From: Saprospiraceae bacterium
GTDB taxonomy: Bacteria; Bacteroidota; Bacteroidia; Chitinophagales; Saprospiraceae
Reading direction: 5' to 3'
DNA: 64,000 nucleotides
Assembly: GCA_016710625.1 (NCBI GenBank)
Contig: JADJVK010000010.1
Location: 61,646-125,645 of the forward strand
The notes below the pieces were generated by a model. The model saw only the letters and a program-made list of their open reading frames with translations. It was not told the origin of the DNA and ran no database searches. A program made the position numbers and the translations under genes. This document shows positions 36,597 to 45,857 of this stretch, piece after piece (the first letter of the stretch is position 1; the number at the start of each line of letters is the position of its first letter).

Positions 36597-39500
36597 ATGT
36601 TAAATGTTATAGCTGCAAATGTGGAAGTGCTACAGCTGATGCTTCAGGAGGAACAGCTCCTTATGTTTATACATGGAGCAATGGCGTTAATACTGCATTA
36701 AACGATAAAATTAAAGCAGGTGTATATTATTTAACAATTACAGATAATAATGGATGTAAAGTAATTGATTCAATTACAATTAATCAGCCAACACCATTAG
36801 AATTAGAAATTTCAAAAACAAATATTAAATGTAATGGTGCTAATGATGGAACTGCATCAATTGTTGCAAAAGGTGGTACACCTCCTTATACATTTAATTG
36901 GACAAACGGACAAACAACAACTACAATCAATAACCTAGCTCCAGGATTTTATGAAGTAACTGTAATTGATGCGAACAAATGTGTTAATTACGAAACTGTA
37001 GAAATTGAAGAACCAACAATTCTTGAAGGAAATATTTCTAAAACAGAACCTAAGTGTTTTGGAGATAATTCAGCGTCTTTAACAATTAATGCAGTTGGTG
37101 GTACTTCACCATATTCATTCAATTGGAGCACTGGTGCTATTTCATCTACTATTTCAAACTTGGTTGCTGGAACATATACTGTGACTATAACTGATAATAA
37201 TGGTTGCAAAAAAGTAATGAGTGAAACCATCAACGATGCATCGTTATTAATTGTAAAACTAAATAAATCAGATGTTAAATGCCATTCTGGAAATGATGCT
37301 ACTATCACTTCTGAAGTTACTGGTGGGAAGCAATCGTATTCTTATTTGTGGAATACTGGGGCAACAACAGCTTCACTTTCAAATTTAACTGCTGGAAATT
37401 ATTCTATAACTGTAACTGATGCAAATGGTTGTACAAAATCATCTAGTATTGAAATCAATCAACCAACTGAAATATTAATTGATCTTACAAGTGTTTCAAT
37501 TAAATGTAATGGTCAGAATACTGGTTCTATTGCTGCAAATGTTAGTGGTGGAACTACAGGTTATAGTTATTTATGGTCAAATGGGGCTACAACAAGTAGT
37601 ATTAATAACCTAGTAGCTGGAACATATTCAGTTACTATTACCGATGCAAATGGTTGTAAGAAAACAAAATCTTTAACTTTACAAGAACCATCCATATTAG
37701 ATGGAACTATCACTAAAATTGATGTGAAATGTTTTGGAGGTAATGATGGAAGTGCAACAGCTACTGCTATTGGTGGAACTGCACCATATTCTTATAGTTG
37801 GAATAATGGAGCTCAGACTCAAACTATTAACAATTTAAAGGCAGGCAAATACTCAGTTATTATTACAGATGCTAATGGATGTTTGGTTAAAAAAGAAATT
37901 GAAATATTAGAACAATCACAAATTCTAGTAAGTATTTCTAAAACACAATTAAAATGTGCTAATTCAACTGATGGTAGTGCAACGGCTTTTGCAACTGGAG
38001 GTAAAGCACCTTATTCTTATAAATGGAGTAATGGAGGTAATACTGAAACAATAACAAATCTAGGAGCAGGAGTTTATACAGTTACAGCAACTGATTCAAA
38101 TGGCTGTACTGCTACAAGTTTTATCACCATTGGTGCTCCAAATCCAATTGTTATTTCTTTGGATAAGGTGAACATTTCTTGTTATGGTGCAAAAGATGGA
38201 ATAATTACAGCAAATGTATCTGGTGGTACATTACCTATTGATTTACTTTGGAATACTGGTGCTATCACCAATAAAATTTCTAATTTATCACAAGGTATTT
38301 ATACAATAACTGCAACAGATGCAAATAAATGTATTGCTACTACATCCACTTCAATACTTGAACCAACTGAACTAAATGTTTCAATTTACAAAAAAGATCC
38401 TTTGTGTAATAATGGAACTGATGGAGAATTAAAAGCTACAGTTTCTGGTGGAACTTCACCTTATGTTTATAAATGGAATAATGGAGCGACAGAACAAGTT
38501 TTAAAGAATTTACCTTCTGGTACATATGTTTTAACAGTTTGTGATGCTAATAAATGTACAAAAGTTATTTCAATAACTTTAAATAACCCAACTCCAATTG
38601 AAGCATCTCTAACAATTACAAATCCAAAATGTAATGGTGATAAAGGTACAGCTTCAGTAAATGCAAATGGAGGGTCACCGAATTATACTTATCTATGGAG
38701 TAATGGAGAAACAGCTTCAGTAAATAACAAATTAACGAATGGTTCTTTTTCAGTTACTATAACTGATTCTAAAGGATGTACATTAGTGAAAACTGGAGAA
38801 ATTATTAGCCCAAGTGCCTTAGTTTGCAATGCAACTGTAATACTTAAAGCGAACTGTACAGATATTTCTACATATGGCGGAAATGATGGATCTGCAAAGG
38901 TAACAACTACTGGTGGAACCGGAAATTACTCATATATTTGGAGCAATGGTACTACAACAAGTACAGTAAATAACTTATCTGCAGGAAGTTATCAAGTTAC
39001 TGTAACTGATGCAAATGGTTGTAGTTGTGTTTCTTCTGTTACTTTGAAAAACCCTGCAAGATTAGGTGATTATGTTTGGGTAGATTCAAATAGAAATGGA
39101 ATCCAAGATAATGGTGAAGCAGGAAAACAAGGTATTTTAGCAACTTTAACTGGTACAGATATTAAAGGAAATAAAATAACTAAGACAGTTTATACAGATA
39201 TTAATGGCAAATACATTTTTGATGGTCTTTATGATGGAGATTATAAAGTTACATTTGAATTACCAGTTGGTTATAAGTTCACAAAATCTAATGCTGTTAC
39301 AAACGATGATATAGATAGTGATGTTGACGCTACTAATGGTATGACTCAGATTGTTACATTAAAACAAGGAGATGATGTTAAAAATTTAGATGGTGGTGTT
39401 TACAAAACTGTTAATATTGGTAATTATGTTTGGATTGATAGTGATTTGAATGGCTTACAAGATTCTTCAGAGTCAGGAATCAATAATATAAAAGTAAAAT

Positions 39501-40918
39501 TAATTGCTCCAGGTAATGATGGTGTTTTCAATACATCAGATGATATCATGATTGCAATGCAAAATACTACAAACAATAATGGAAAACCTGGATACTACTT
39601 ATTTACAGATGTTGCTTTAGGCAACTATTGTATTGCATTTTCAAACTTACCTGCTGATTATATATTTACAAGTAAGGATCAAGGAACAAATAATGCAATT
39701 GATAGCGATGTAGATACAGCTGGTACAGTAAAAATTTCTGTAATTGCTGGTCAAAATGATGATTTAACAATTGATGCTGGTATTCACTTAAAATGTAATA
39801 ATACCATTTTTGGCGGAACTGTTGGTGTTGATCAAGTATTGTGTGGTGCTGGTCAAACAGCTGCAACTATTACGAACTTACAATTACCTACTGGTGGAAG
39901 TGGAACTTTAGAATATTTGTGGTTAAAAAGTACTGTAGGACCGAACTATGTACCTGGTGATCCAAATTGGATTCCAATATCAAATTCAAATTCACCAGAT
40001 TATGCACCAGGGGTTCTTAATCAAACAACTTATTTTGTAAGATGTTCTCGTAGAGTACCTTGTATTGATTATCCATCCGAATCAAATATTATTACTATTA
40101 AAGTTGAAGCAATTCCAGTTGCTGATTTTGAGAATTTCCCTACTGGTGATATTTGTGTTGGAAAAAAATATTCAATCAGTGCTGTTGACGGAGGAGTAGG
40201 AACATCTTATGATTGGACTTTAAATGGTGCAAATCCATCAATTGCAAATACAAGAGTTGTTAACGATGTTCAATGGAATACGATAGGTACTTACAATGTA
40301 AAATTAAAAGTAACAAAGAATTCTTGTGTAAATGAGAAATCAGTTAATGTAAATGTAGCTAGTTGTATTAATGGAAATATCATTTTTGGTAAATTAAATA
40401 TAAAACTAAATAATTCAGTTGCTGATTTGGATTGGACGACAATTACTCCAAATGCAGAAAATTTCATGTTTGAAATTGAGCATTCTGATGATGGTAGAAG
40501 TTACAGATCTGTTGGATTTTTAAATCCAAATAATACGGAGATTTATAAGTTTACACATACAAATCCAACTGTAGGTACCAATTATTATAGAATTAAACAT
40601 ATTGCTATAAATAATAGATTAGTTTATTCCAATACTGTAAATACATTATTGAAATTCGATCAATTTGAGAATTTTGTAACTTATCCAAATCCAACCAATA
40701 ATATCGTTGTCGTCAAACCGCTTTTTGATGTAAAACAGAAATTCACCGTTCAAGTGGTAAATACTATTGGTCAGGTTTTACAAACCATAGAAAAGGATCC
40801 TGGTACAACCTATTTTGAAGTTGATTTAACAAATTATACACAAGGAATGTATCTATTGTATTTTAGTTTTGATAAATTCAAACACCATACACAATGGATA
40901 TTAAAAAATGATGAATAA
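36572..40918 (+). CDS. Giant SprB-repeat adhesin, C-terminal part with type A T9SS sorting domain
   Basis: The same reading frame resumes here; TTG at 36572 is an artefact of the upstream frame break. Of 1448 residues, about 830 are diverged SprB repeats. Two SdrD_B-like domains follow (LGDYVWVDSNRNGIQDNGEA; IGNYVWIDSDLNGLQDSSES). Next is a third copy of the N-terminal cysteine module (CNNTIFGGTVGVDQVLCGAG, TYFVRCSRRVPC), and then a PKD-like domain (GVGTSYDWTLNG). The protein closes with a type A sorting domain (YPNPTNNIVVVKPL, YTQGMYLLYFSFDKFKHHTQ). It is exported by the type IX system and probably anchored to the outer surface. The frame between 35702 and 36031 also belongs to this gene. 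Confidence 0.9.
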   Translation: MVSKITKSDVKCYSCKCGSATADASGGTAPYVYTWSNGVNTALNDKIKAGVYYLTITDNNGCKVIDSITINQPTPLELEISKTNIKCNGANDGTASIVAKGGTPPYTFNWTNGQTTTTINNLAPGFYEVTVIDANKCVNYETVEIEEPTILEGNISKTEPKCFGDNSASLTINAVGGTSPYSFNWSTGAISSTISNLVAGTYTVTITDNNGCKKVMSETINDASLLIVKLNKSDVKCHSGNDATITSEVTGGKQSYSYLWNTGATTASLSNLTAGNYSITVTDANGCTKSSSIEINQPTEILIDLTSVSIKCNGQNTGSIAANVSGGTTGYSYLWSNGATTSSINNLVAGTYSVTITDANGCKKTKSLTLQEPSILDGTITKIDVKCFGGNDGSATATAIGGTAPYSYSWNNGAQTQTINNLKAGKYSVIITDANGCLVKKEIEILEQSQILVSISKTQLKCANSTDGSATAFATGGKAPYSYKWSNGGNTETITNLGAGVYTVTATDSNGCTATSFITIGAPNPIVISLDKVNISCYGAKDGIITANVSGGTLPIDLLWNTGAITNKISNLSQGIYTITATDANKCIATTSTSILEPTELNVSIYKKDPLCNNGTDGELKATVSGGTSPYVYKWNNGATEQVLKNLPSGTYVLTVCDANKCTKVISITLNNPTPIEASLTITNPKCNGDKGTASVNANGGSPNYTYLWSNGETASVNNKLTNGSFSVTITDSKGCTLVKTGEIISPSALVCNATVILKANCTDISTYGGNDGSAKVTTTGGTGNYSYIWSNGTTTSTVNNLSAGSYQVTVTDANGCSCVSSVTLKNPARLGDYVWVDSNRNGIQDNGEAGKQGILATLTGTDIKGNKITKTVYTDINGKYIFDGLYDGDYKVTFELPVGYKFTKSNAVTNDDIDSDVDATNGMTQIVTLKQGDDVKNLDGGVYKTVNIGNYVWIDSDLNGLQDSSESGINNIKVKLIAPGNDGVFNTSDDIMIAMQNTTNNNGKPGYYLFTDVALGNYCIAFSNLPADYIFTSKDQGTNNAIDSDVDTAGTVKISVIAGQNDDLTIDAGIHLKCNNTIFGGTVGVDQVLCGAGQTAATITNLQLPTGGSGTLEYLWLKSTVGPNYVPGDPNWIPISNSNSPDYAPGVLNQTTYFVRCSRRVPCIDYPSESNIITIKVEAIPVADFENFPTGDICVGKKYSISAVDGGVGTSYDWTLNGANPSIANTRVVNDVQWNTIGTYNVKLKVTKNSCVNEKSVNVNVASCINGNIIFGKLNIKLNNSVADLDWTTITPNAENFMFEIEHSDDGRSYRSVGFLNPNNTEIYKFTHTNPTVGTNYYRIKHIAINNRLVYSNTVNTLLKFDQFENFVTYPNPTNNIVVVKPLFDVKQKFTVQVVNTIGQVLQTIEKDPGTTYFEVDLTNYTQGMYLLYFSFDKFKHHTQWILKNDE

Positions 40919-40925
40919 ATAAAAA

Positions 40926-40954
40926 AAGGACAACCAAAAGTTGTCCTTTTTTTA
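40926..40954 (+). terminator. Terminator of the giant adhesin gene
   Basis: GGACAAC (40928-40934) and GTTGTCC (40940-40946), extended by flanking A and T runs, form a hairpin with loop CAAAA followed by TTTTTTT. It starts a few bases after the stop codon. Confidence 0.92.
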
Positions 40955-41004
40955 TTTATTATAACTAATTTTACATTAATTTTTAAATATAAAATATATT
41001 AATA

Positions 41005-41937
41005 ATGAGTAAAGTAACGGTAGTTGGAGCTGGAGCGGTAGGAGCAACAGTTGCTGATAATATTGCTAGAAAAGAACTAGTAAAAGATTTAGTTTTATTA
41101 GATATCAAAGAAGGATTAAGTGAAGGTAAGTCATTAGATATGACTCAAACTGCTTCTTTGTTAGGATTTGATACTACAGTAACTGGAAGTACGAATGATT
41201 ATTCAAAAACTGCTAATTCTGATGTTGTTGTTATTACATCTGGTATTCCGAGAAAACCAGGAATGACAAGAGAAGAATTAATTGGTATAAATGCTGGTAT
41301 TGTTAAAGGAGTTACTGAAAATATATTAAAATATTCCCCAAATGCAATTTTTATCATCATTTCTAATCCAATGGATACGATGACATATCTTGCATTAAAA
41401 ACTGCTGGAGTTGCTAAGAATAAGATAATTGGAATGGGCGGTATTTTAGATAGTGCTAGATTTAAGTGTTATTTATCAGCTGCGATTGGATGTTCTCCAA
41501 ATGATTTACAAGCTACTGTAATTGGAGGACATGGAGATACAACGATGGTTCCGCTTACTCGATTAGCTACATATAATGGAACTCCTGTCTCTAACTTATT
41601 AGATGCTGACACACTAAACAAAGTAGCTGCTGATACAATGGTTGGTGGTGCTACTTTAACAGGTATGTTAGGAACTTCTGCATGGTATGCACCGGGTGCT
41701 GCTGGAGCTACTTTAGTTGAAAGCATCATTAGAGACGAAAAGAAATTATTTCCTTGTTGTGTTTATCTTGATGGAGAATATGGACAAAAGGATATATGTT
41801 TAGGAGTACCGGTAGTAGTTGGAAAAAATGGTTGGGAAAAAATAATTGATTTCCATCTAAATGCCGAAGAAATGGATAAGTTTAATAAAGCAGCTGATGC
41901 TGTTAGAAATATGAATAATGTATTAGCAACATTATAA
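41005..41937 (+). CDS. mdh: Malate dehydrogenase
   Basis: The 310-residue enzyme belongs to the lactate-dehydrogenase-like malate dehydrogenases. It has the NAD site VVGAGAVGATVADNIAR at residues 5-21, the substrate-loop arginines in SGIPRKPGMTREE near residue 79, SNPMDTMTYLAL near residue 118 and the catalytic histidine in VIGGHGDTTMVPL near residue 172. It interconverts malate and oxaloacetate in the TCA cycle. It is flanked by terminators on both sides. Confidence 0.96.
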   Translation: MSKVTVVGAGAVGATVADNIARKELVKDLVLLDIKEGLSEGKSLDMTQTASLLGFDTTVTGSTNDYSKTANSDVVVITSGIPRKPGMTREELIGINAGIVKGVTENILKYSPNAIFIIISNPMDTMTYLALKTAGVAKNKIIGMGGILDSARFKCYLSAAIGCSPNDLQATVIGGHGDTTMVPLTRLATYNGTPVSNLLDADTLNKVAADTMVGGATLTGMLGTSAWYAPGAAGATLVESIIRDEKKLFPCCVYLDGEYGQKDICLGVPVVVGKNGWEKIIDFHLNAEEMDKFNKAADAVRNMNNVLATL

Positions 41938-41944
41938 TAGTGAA

Positions 41945-41985
41945 AAAATGCAAGGTGGCTAATTACATTGGTTGCCTTGCATTTT
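41945..41985. terminator. Bidirectional terminator overlapping the lipoprotein gene 3' end
   Basis: AAAATGCAAGG (41945-41955) and CCTTGCATTTT (41975-41985) form a perfect 11-bp stem between convergent mdh and the lipoprotein gene. The lipoprotein stop codon lies in the loop at 41963-41965, so its last codons are part of the right half of the stem. Confidence 0.85.
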
Positions 41986-42529
41986 CAAAATAAACTTGAT
42001 TTCTACTGATTAAATCATTAATTATAGAATACATATCCGTTGAATCCACATTTTTACTTTTCAATTGAACTACAAATCTATTATTGATGAGTACATCCAT
42101 TTCACCTTTCTTATTTTTATTGTTCAATTTCATATAATATTTTTTTCCATTTATATTTTTTGTAAATTCATTAGTCTTATTAAAGTCAAGGCTTGCCCAG
42201 GCACCAACACCTAATATAGATTTAGCACCACCAGCATCAGATAAATACAATTTAAATACTTTTTTAGAATCATCATTATTTGAATAAAACCCTAAAATTG
42301 TATTTACTTTATAACCATAACCGCTTGTTGATTCCTCTTCTTTTTTTGTAAGTTTAAAATTTAAAATTGAATCTATTAGAAAATTGGAAAGCACCTGCTT
42401 TGAAAGCGGCTCAAACAAACTATCTCTTCTCAAATTTGAAGCATTCTGTTCATTGTAAATTTTTGTATTTGTATTATTACTATTACAAGAAAGAATAATT
42501 AAAACAGTAAAAAGTAACATATTTTTCAT
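41963..42529 (-). CDS. Small lipoprotein, function unknown
   Basis: I do not recognise the family. The 188-residue product has a lipoprotein signal (MKNMLLFTVLIILSCNSNN, lipobox ILSC). The remainder is polar, with predicted beta segments (GYGYKVNTILGFYSNNDDSK, KYYMKLNNKNKKGEMDVLIN). It converges with mdh and shares the terminator hairpin. No partner gene suggests a role. Confidence 0.7.
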   Translation of the reverse strand: MKNMLLFTVLIILSCNSNNTNTKIYNEQNASNLRRDSLFEPLSKQVLSNFLIDSILNFKLTKKEEESTSGYGYKVNTILGFYSNNDDSKKVFKLYLSDAGGAKSILGVGAWASLDFNKTNEFTKNINGKKYYMKLNNKNKKGEMDVLINNRFVVQLKSKNVDSTDMYSIINDLISRNQVYFENARQPM

Positions 42530-42625
42530 AAGTCAAAGATAAGTATTTTCCTAAAATTTTATTTCTAAATTATCAAATGTAACATTTTACTAATATTATT
42601 ATGTCACGGATATTTTATATGTATA

Positions 42626-42656
42626 GTTGACATGATAAATTTACTTTATATATTTG
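42626..42656 (+). promoter_or_regulatory. Promoter of the candidate small RNA
   Basis: A -33 GTTG (42626-42629) is followed after 19 bp by -7 TATATTTG (42649-42656), fitting the Bacteroidota consensus. Transcription would start near 42663. Confidence 0.6.
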
Positions 42657-42662
42657 TATATC

Positions 42663-42829
42663 ATTAATATTTATGTAAGTAAGATGTTATTTTATTATAT
42701 TAAACCAAATCCGAATTATTATGTGGTTAATTAGTTTAGTTCTTGGGGTTATAAACCCTGACACAACAGCTTGGTAAGTTTACCTTACACTTCTACCGAT
42801 ATTACGAAAGTAATATCGGTTTTTTTTTT
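42663..42829 (+). ncRNA. Candidate structured small RNA, possibly encoding an 18-residue peptide
   Basis: Between a good promoter (42626-42656) and a strong terminator (42795-42829) lies about 165 nt without a conventional gene. The RNA can form GGGTT-ATA-AACCC (42746-42758) and GGTAA-GT-TTACC (42774-42785) hairpins before the terminator. A small open frame, 42721-42777, would encode MWLISLVLGVINPDTTAW, a hydrophobic peptide with a polar tail. The frame could be coding (small membrane peptide), a leader for the MlaE gene downstream, or chance. No known RNA family was recognised. Confidence 0.5.
42795..42829 (+). terminator. Strong terminator with GAAA tetraloop
   Basis: ACCGATATTAC (42795-42805) and GTAATATCGGT (42810-42820) form a perfect 11-bp stem capped by GAAA and followed by nine T residues. 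It ends the candidate small-RNA transcript 43 bp before the MlaE start codon. Confidence 0.93.
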
Positions 42830-42871
42830 AATTATTAGTATCTTGCCTTTTTTTTCAAATTCGTTTTTTTG

Positions 42872-43621
42872 ATGGAATTAAGATTATTGTACCATTTAGG
42901 TAAATATTTGAAAATGATGTCTAGGGTTTTCAAGAAACCAGAGAATTTCAACATGTATTGGACTGAGCTTTTTCGTCAAATGAATGATATTGGAATTGGT
43001 TCATTACCAATTGTTGGCCTGATATCAGTATTTATCGGAATGGTTACCGCTGTTCAATTTGCTTACCAACTAGATGGAAATCTTGTTCCAAGATATTATA
43101 TTGGATATGTTGTTAGAGATATATCCATTATAGAGCTTGCTCCTACAATCACAAGTCTAGTATTAGCAGGAAAAGTTGGCTCAAATATGGCATCTGAAAT
43201 TGGTGGGATGAGGCAGAAAGAACATATTGACGCTATGGAAATTATGGGTGTCAATACAATTGGGTATTTAATACTACCTAGGGTATTAGCAGCAATTATC
43301 GTAATTCCAATGTTAGTGACATTAGCTTCATTTATTAGTATAATTGGTGGATATATATCAAGTGTTCCTTCCAATTTGATTCCAAGTGCAGATTATATTA
43401 GAGGTGTACGATCGTTTTTTGTTCCTTACAATGTTTTTATGATGTTGGTTAAGTCATTTGTATTCTCATATATTTTGACTACAATATCTTGTTATCAAGG
43501 ATATTATGTGAAATCAGGAAGCATTGAATTGGGAAAGGCTAGTACTCAAGCAGTAGTTTATAGCGATATCGTAATTTTATTAGCAGATTATATTATTGCA
43601 CTCTTACTAACAGCAGCATAA
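42872..43621 (+). CDS. mlaE: MlaE-family ABC transporter permease
   Basis: With the ATG at 42872 the product has 249 residues and about five to six membrane spans. IGSLPIVGLISVFIGMVTAV near residue 48, the coupling-helix region MASEIGGMRQKEHIDAMEIM near residue 105 and YILTTISCYQGYYVKSGSIE near residue 200 are typical of MlaE permeases that move phospholipids between the membranes. The usual ATPase (MlaF) and MCE substrate-binding (MlaD) genes are not downstream; a terminator follows directly. A TTG at 42869 is adjacent but less likely. Confidence 0.9.
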   Translation: MELRLLYHLGKYLKMMSRVFKKPENFNMYWTELFRQMNDIGIGSLPIVGLISVFIGMVTAVQFAYQLDGNLVPRYYIGYVVRDISIIELAPTITSLVLAGKVGSNMASEIGGMRQKEHIDAMEIMGVNTIGYLILPRVLAAIIVIPMLVTLASFISIIGGYISSVPSNLIPSADYIRGVRSFFVPYNVFMMLVKSFVFSYILTTISCYQGYYVKSGSIELGKASTQAVVYSDIVILLADYIIALLLTAA

Positions 43622-43654
43622 ATTTTCAATAAAATATATTTAAATTTTAAAAAG

Positions 43655-43690
43655 AAAGCCAGTTTACTCTTTAGTAAACTGGCTTTTGAA
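43655..43690 (+). terminator. Terminator after mlaE
   Basis: AAAGCCAGTTTAC and GTAAACTGGCTTT pair perfectly over 13 bp with a 6-nt loop (TCTTTA). The T tract is short but the stem is strong; with A-rich sequence on the left it may also act leftward. Confidence 0.85.
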
Positions 43691-43838
43691 CATACTATGA
43701 GAAAACAACTATAAGTTGTAAATGTATATAAAAAAAAATTAATTTGTAAAAATTTAAAGAAAACGGTAGCCAACATTTATCAAATGGTAAAAAAAAATAA
43801 TATAATTTTAGTTTTTTTTGTCACAAAATCAAAATATT

Positions 43839-45733
43839 TTATTTTTTATCAAAAACAGGTAATTGCAGCTCAACTCTAGTACCATTTGCATAATTTTTAC
43901 TGTCGTATTTGTCGATAATTTTTATATCTAATTCAGTCTTATTCAGTTGAGTAAGTAAAATTAACCTTTGTTCAGTAATTTGAGTTCCTCTTGATTTATG
44001 ATCTTGGTGATAATCCCATTTTTCTTGCATTTTTTTCACTTTTTCCCTGCCAATTCCATTGTCATCAATTATGCATTTTATACTATTTTCTGAACATATG
44101 TTAAATATAATTATTAATTCGCCATTATCAATACTTCTCAATCCATGTTCTAAAGCATTTTCTACATATGGTTGAATTATCATACTTGGAATAAATGTAA
44201 ACTCAGGTTCTAAATTGGAATCTATTTTAATTTGATAATTAAATCTATTTTGATATCTAAGTTCTTTATTCACATCCAAATAGTTCTTCAGAAATTCAAT
44301 CTCTTGATCCAATGAAATTCTTTCAACATCTGAATATTCCAAACTTTGACGCATTAATTTTGCAAATTTGGCTAAGTATTTTACAGCTTCTATGTTTCTA
44401 TTAGATGAAATAAAATTTTGAATGCCATTTAATGCATTATATACAAAATGTGGGTTCATTTGTGCTCTTAAAGCTTTTAATTGCAACCCAATAGCTTGTA
44501 GTTTTAGTATTTCAATCTCTTTTTCCTTTTTCTCTTTATTGCTTTTCAGCTCTAGTTCAAGTATCCTCCTATTATTTTCTTCATTATTCAAACTCGAAGC
44601 TATCTGATTATACAAGATTTGATACTCATAAGCATTTTTAAAATCATTATTTTCGGCAAAATAACTTGATACAATTTTGCAAACCCCAGCTATTTGATTT
44701 TTGTCACCATTTAACTGTGCATAATCAAGTGCTTTCTCAAGTTGAATTTTAGTTTTCTTCTTGTCTTTTTCAAATTTGCTAATTTGAGCAAGATAAAGTT
44801 CAATATTTGATAAATTGTAATAATCCTTCGTATCCTTTAACAGAAAAATTTCCTTACTTGCTTTTAAAGAATTTAAAGCATCTTTTAGATTATAAGTTTT
44901 AAGTTGTAAGAATCCAATATTAGCTAATGCTGCAGCATAGGTAATTGAATTTTTGTTTTGGTCTAGATGAAGTACTTTTTGGTAGTTTTCATATGCCATT
45001 TCATCCTCTTGGAGTGCTAAATAGGTATTTGCTAAATTTAAATAATGCCAATTTAATCTATTTTCGATTTTATAGGTTTCTGCAATATTAACAACCATTA
45101 AGTAGTTAGAAATAGCATTGTTATGATTTTTATTTAGCTCATCTATTTTTCCTAAACCGCTGATTATTAGAGTGTAGTAATATATAAATGTATTTGATTC
45201 AAAATTGATGAAATTTTCACTAATATCATTCGCTATTTTAAATTTTTCATGTGCCTCTACATATTTTTTAGTATTTAAAAAATAATACCCTAGACGACAA
45301 TTATATTTTACAGTTAGGAAAGAGGAATTTAATTCAATTATATAATTTTGAATGCTATTTAACAGATTAAAACATACATCGTATTTTTTTAAATTAATAT
45401 ATGTAGCTGCTAGTTCAATATTTATTTCACAGAATTCAATTGTTCCGATCTCACTTAGGAAAAGTGCATTTTTATAGGAATCAATAGCTAATTCATAATT
45501 TTCAATCTGATTATAAATAAATCCTTTAAAGAAATACCATTTTAAAGTTTTCTTGGTAAATCTTTTAATAATTGAATATCAGTTGCATTCAGAATGGTTA
45601 ATGCTTTTTCTATATCATGAAAGATGAAATGTTGAATCAATTGAATAGCAACATGATAACGTTCATTAGTAGGAATATCAGTATTCTTCCAAACAGCTTC
45701 TAACTCAATGATATTTAATTTATCTTCAATCAA
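43839..45733 (-). CDS. TPR-containing LytS-type sensor histidine kinase (frameshifted)
   Basis: The gene spans two frames that join into one protein of about 630 residues. The N-terminal two thirds are tetratricopeptide repeats (for example WYFFKGFIYNQIENYELAID; ALANIGFLQLKTYNLKDALN), then a coiled-coil linker rich in Lys/Glu. The His-kinase core reads RAQMNPHFVYNALNGIQNFI with the phospho-histidine, and the ATP domain has NALEHGLR and DDNGIGREKVKK. The break is a one-T deletion at 45544-45546, where DLPRKL should read on to LKWYFFKGF. The start is uncertain: TTG at 45733, or an upstream ATG in another frame near 45771. No LytTR regulator is nearby. Confidence 0.85.
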
Positions 45734-45832
45734 TATTTGTAAGTTTGGCTCAAATTTAAAGAATTGAATGCATTGATATTAAATTAATGTAAACTTAATA
45801 TTAAATTAATAAAAATTCACATTGGGTTTATC

Positions 45833-45840
45833 TAATTTTG
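45833..45840 (+). promoter_or_regulatory. -7 promoter element of the two-component operon
   Basis: TAATTTTG matches TAnnTTTG and lies 18 bp before the response-regulator ATG at 45858. No clear -33 box is seen. Confidence 0.45.
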
Positions 45841-45857
45841 AGTAATATTACTAAATT

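Noticed and set aside
31550..40918. A CRISPR-like array because of the regular 225-bp periodicity.
   Set aside because: The repeat is coding throughout, in phase with codons, and has no unique spacers.
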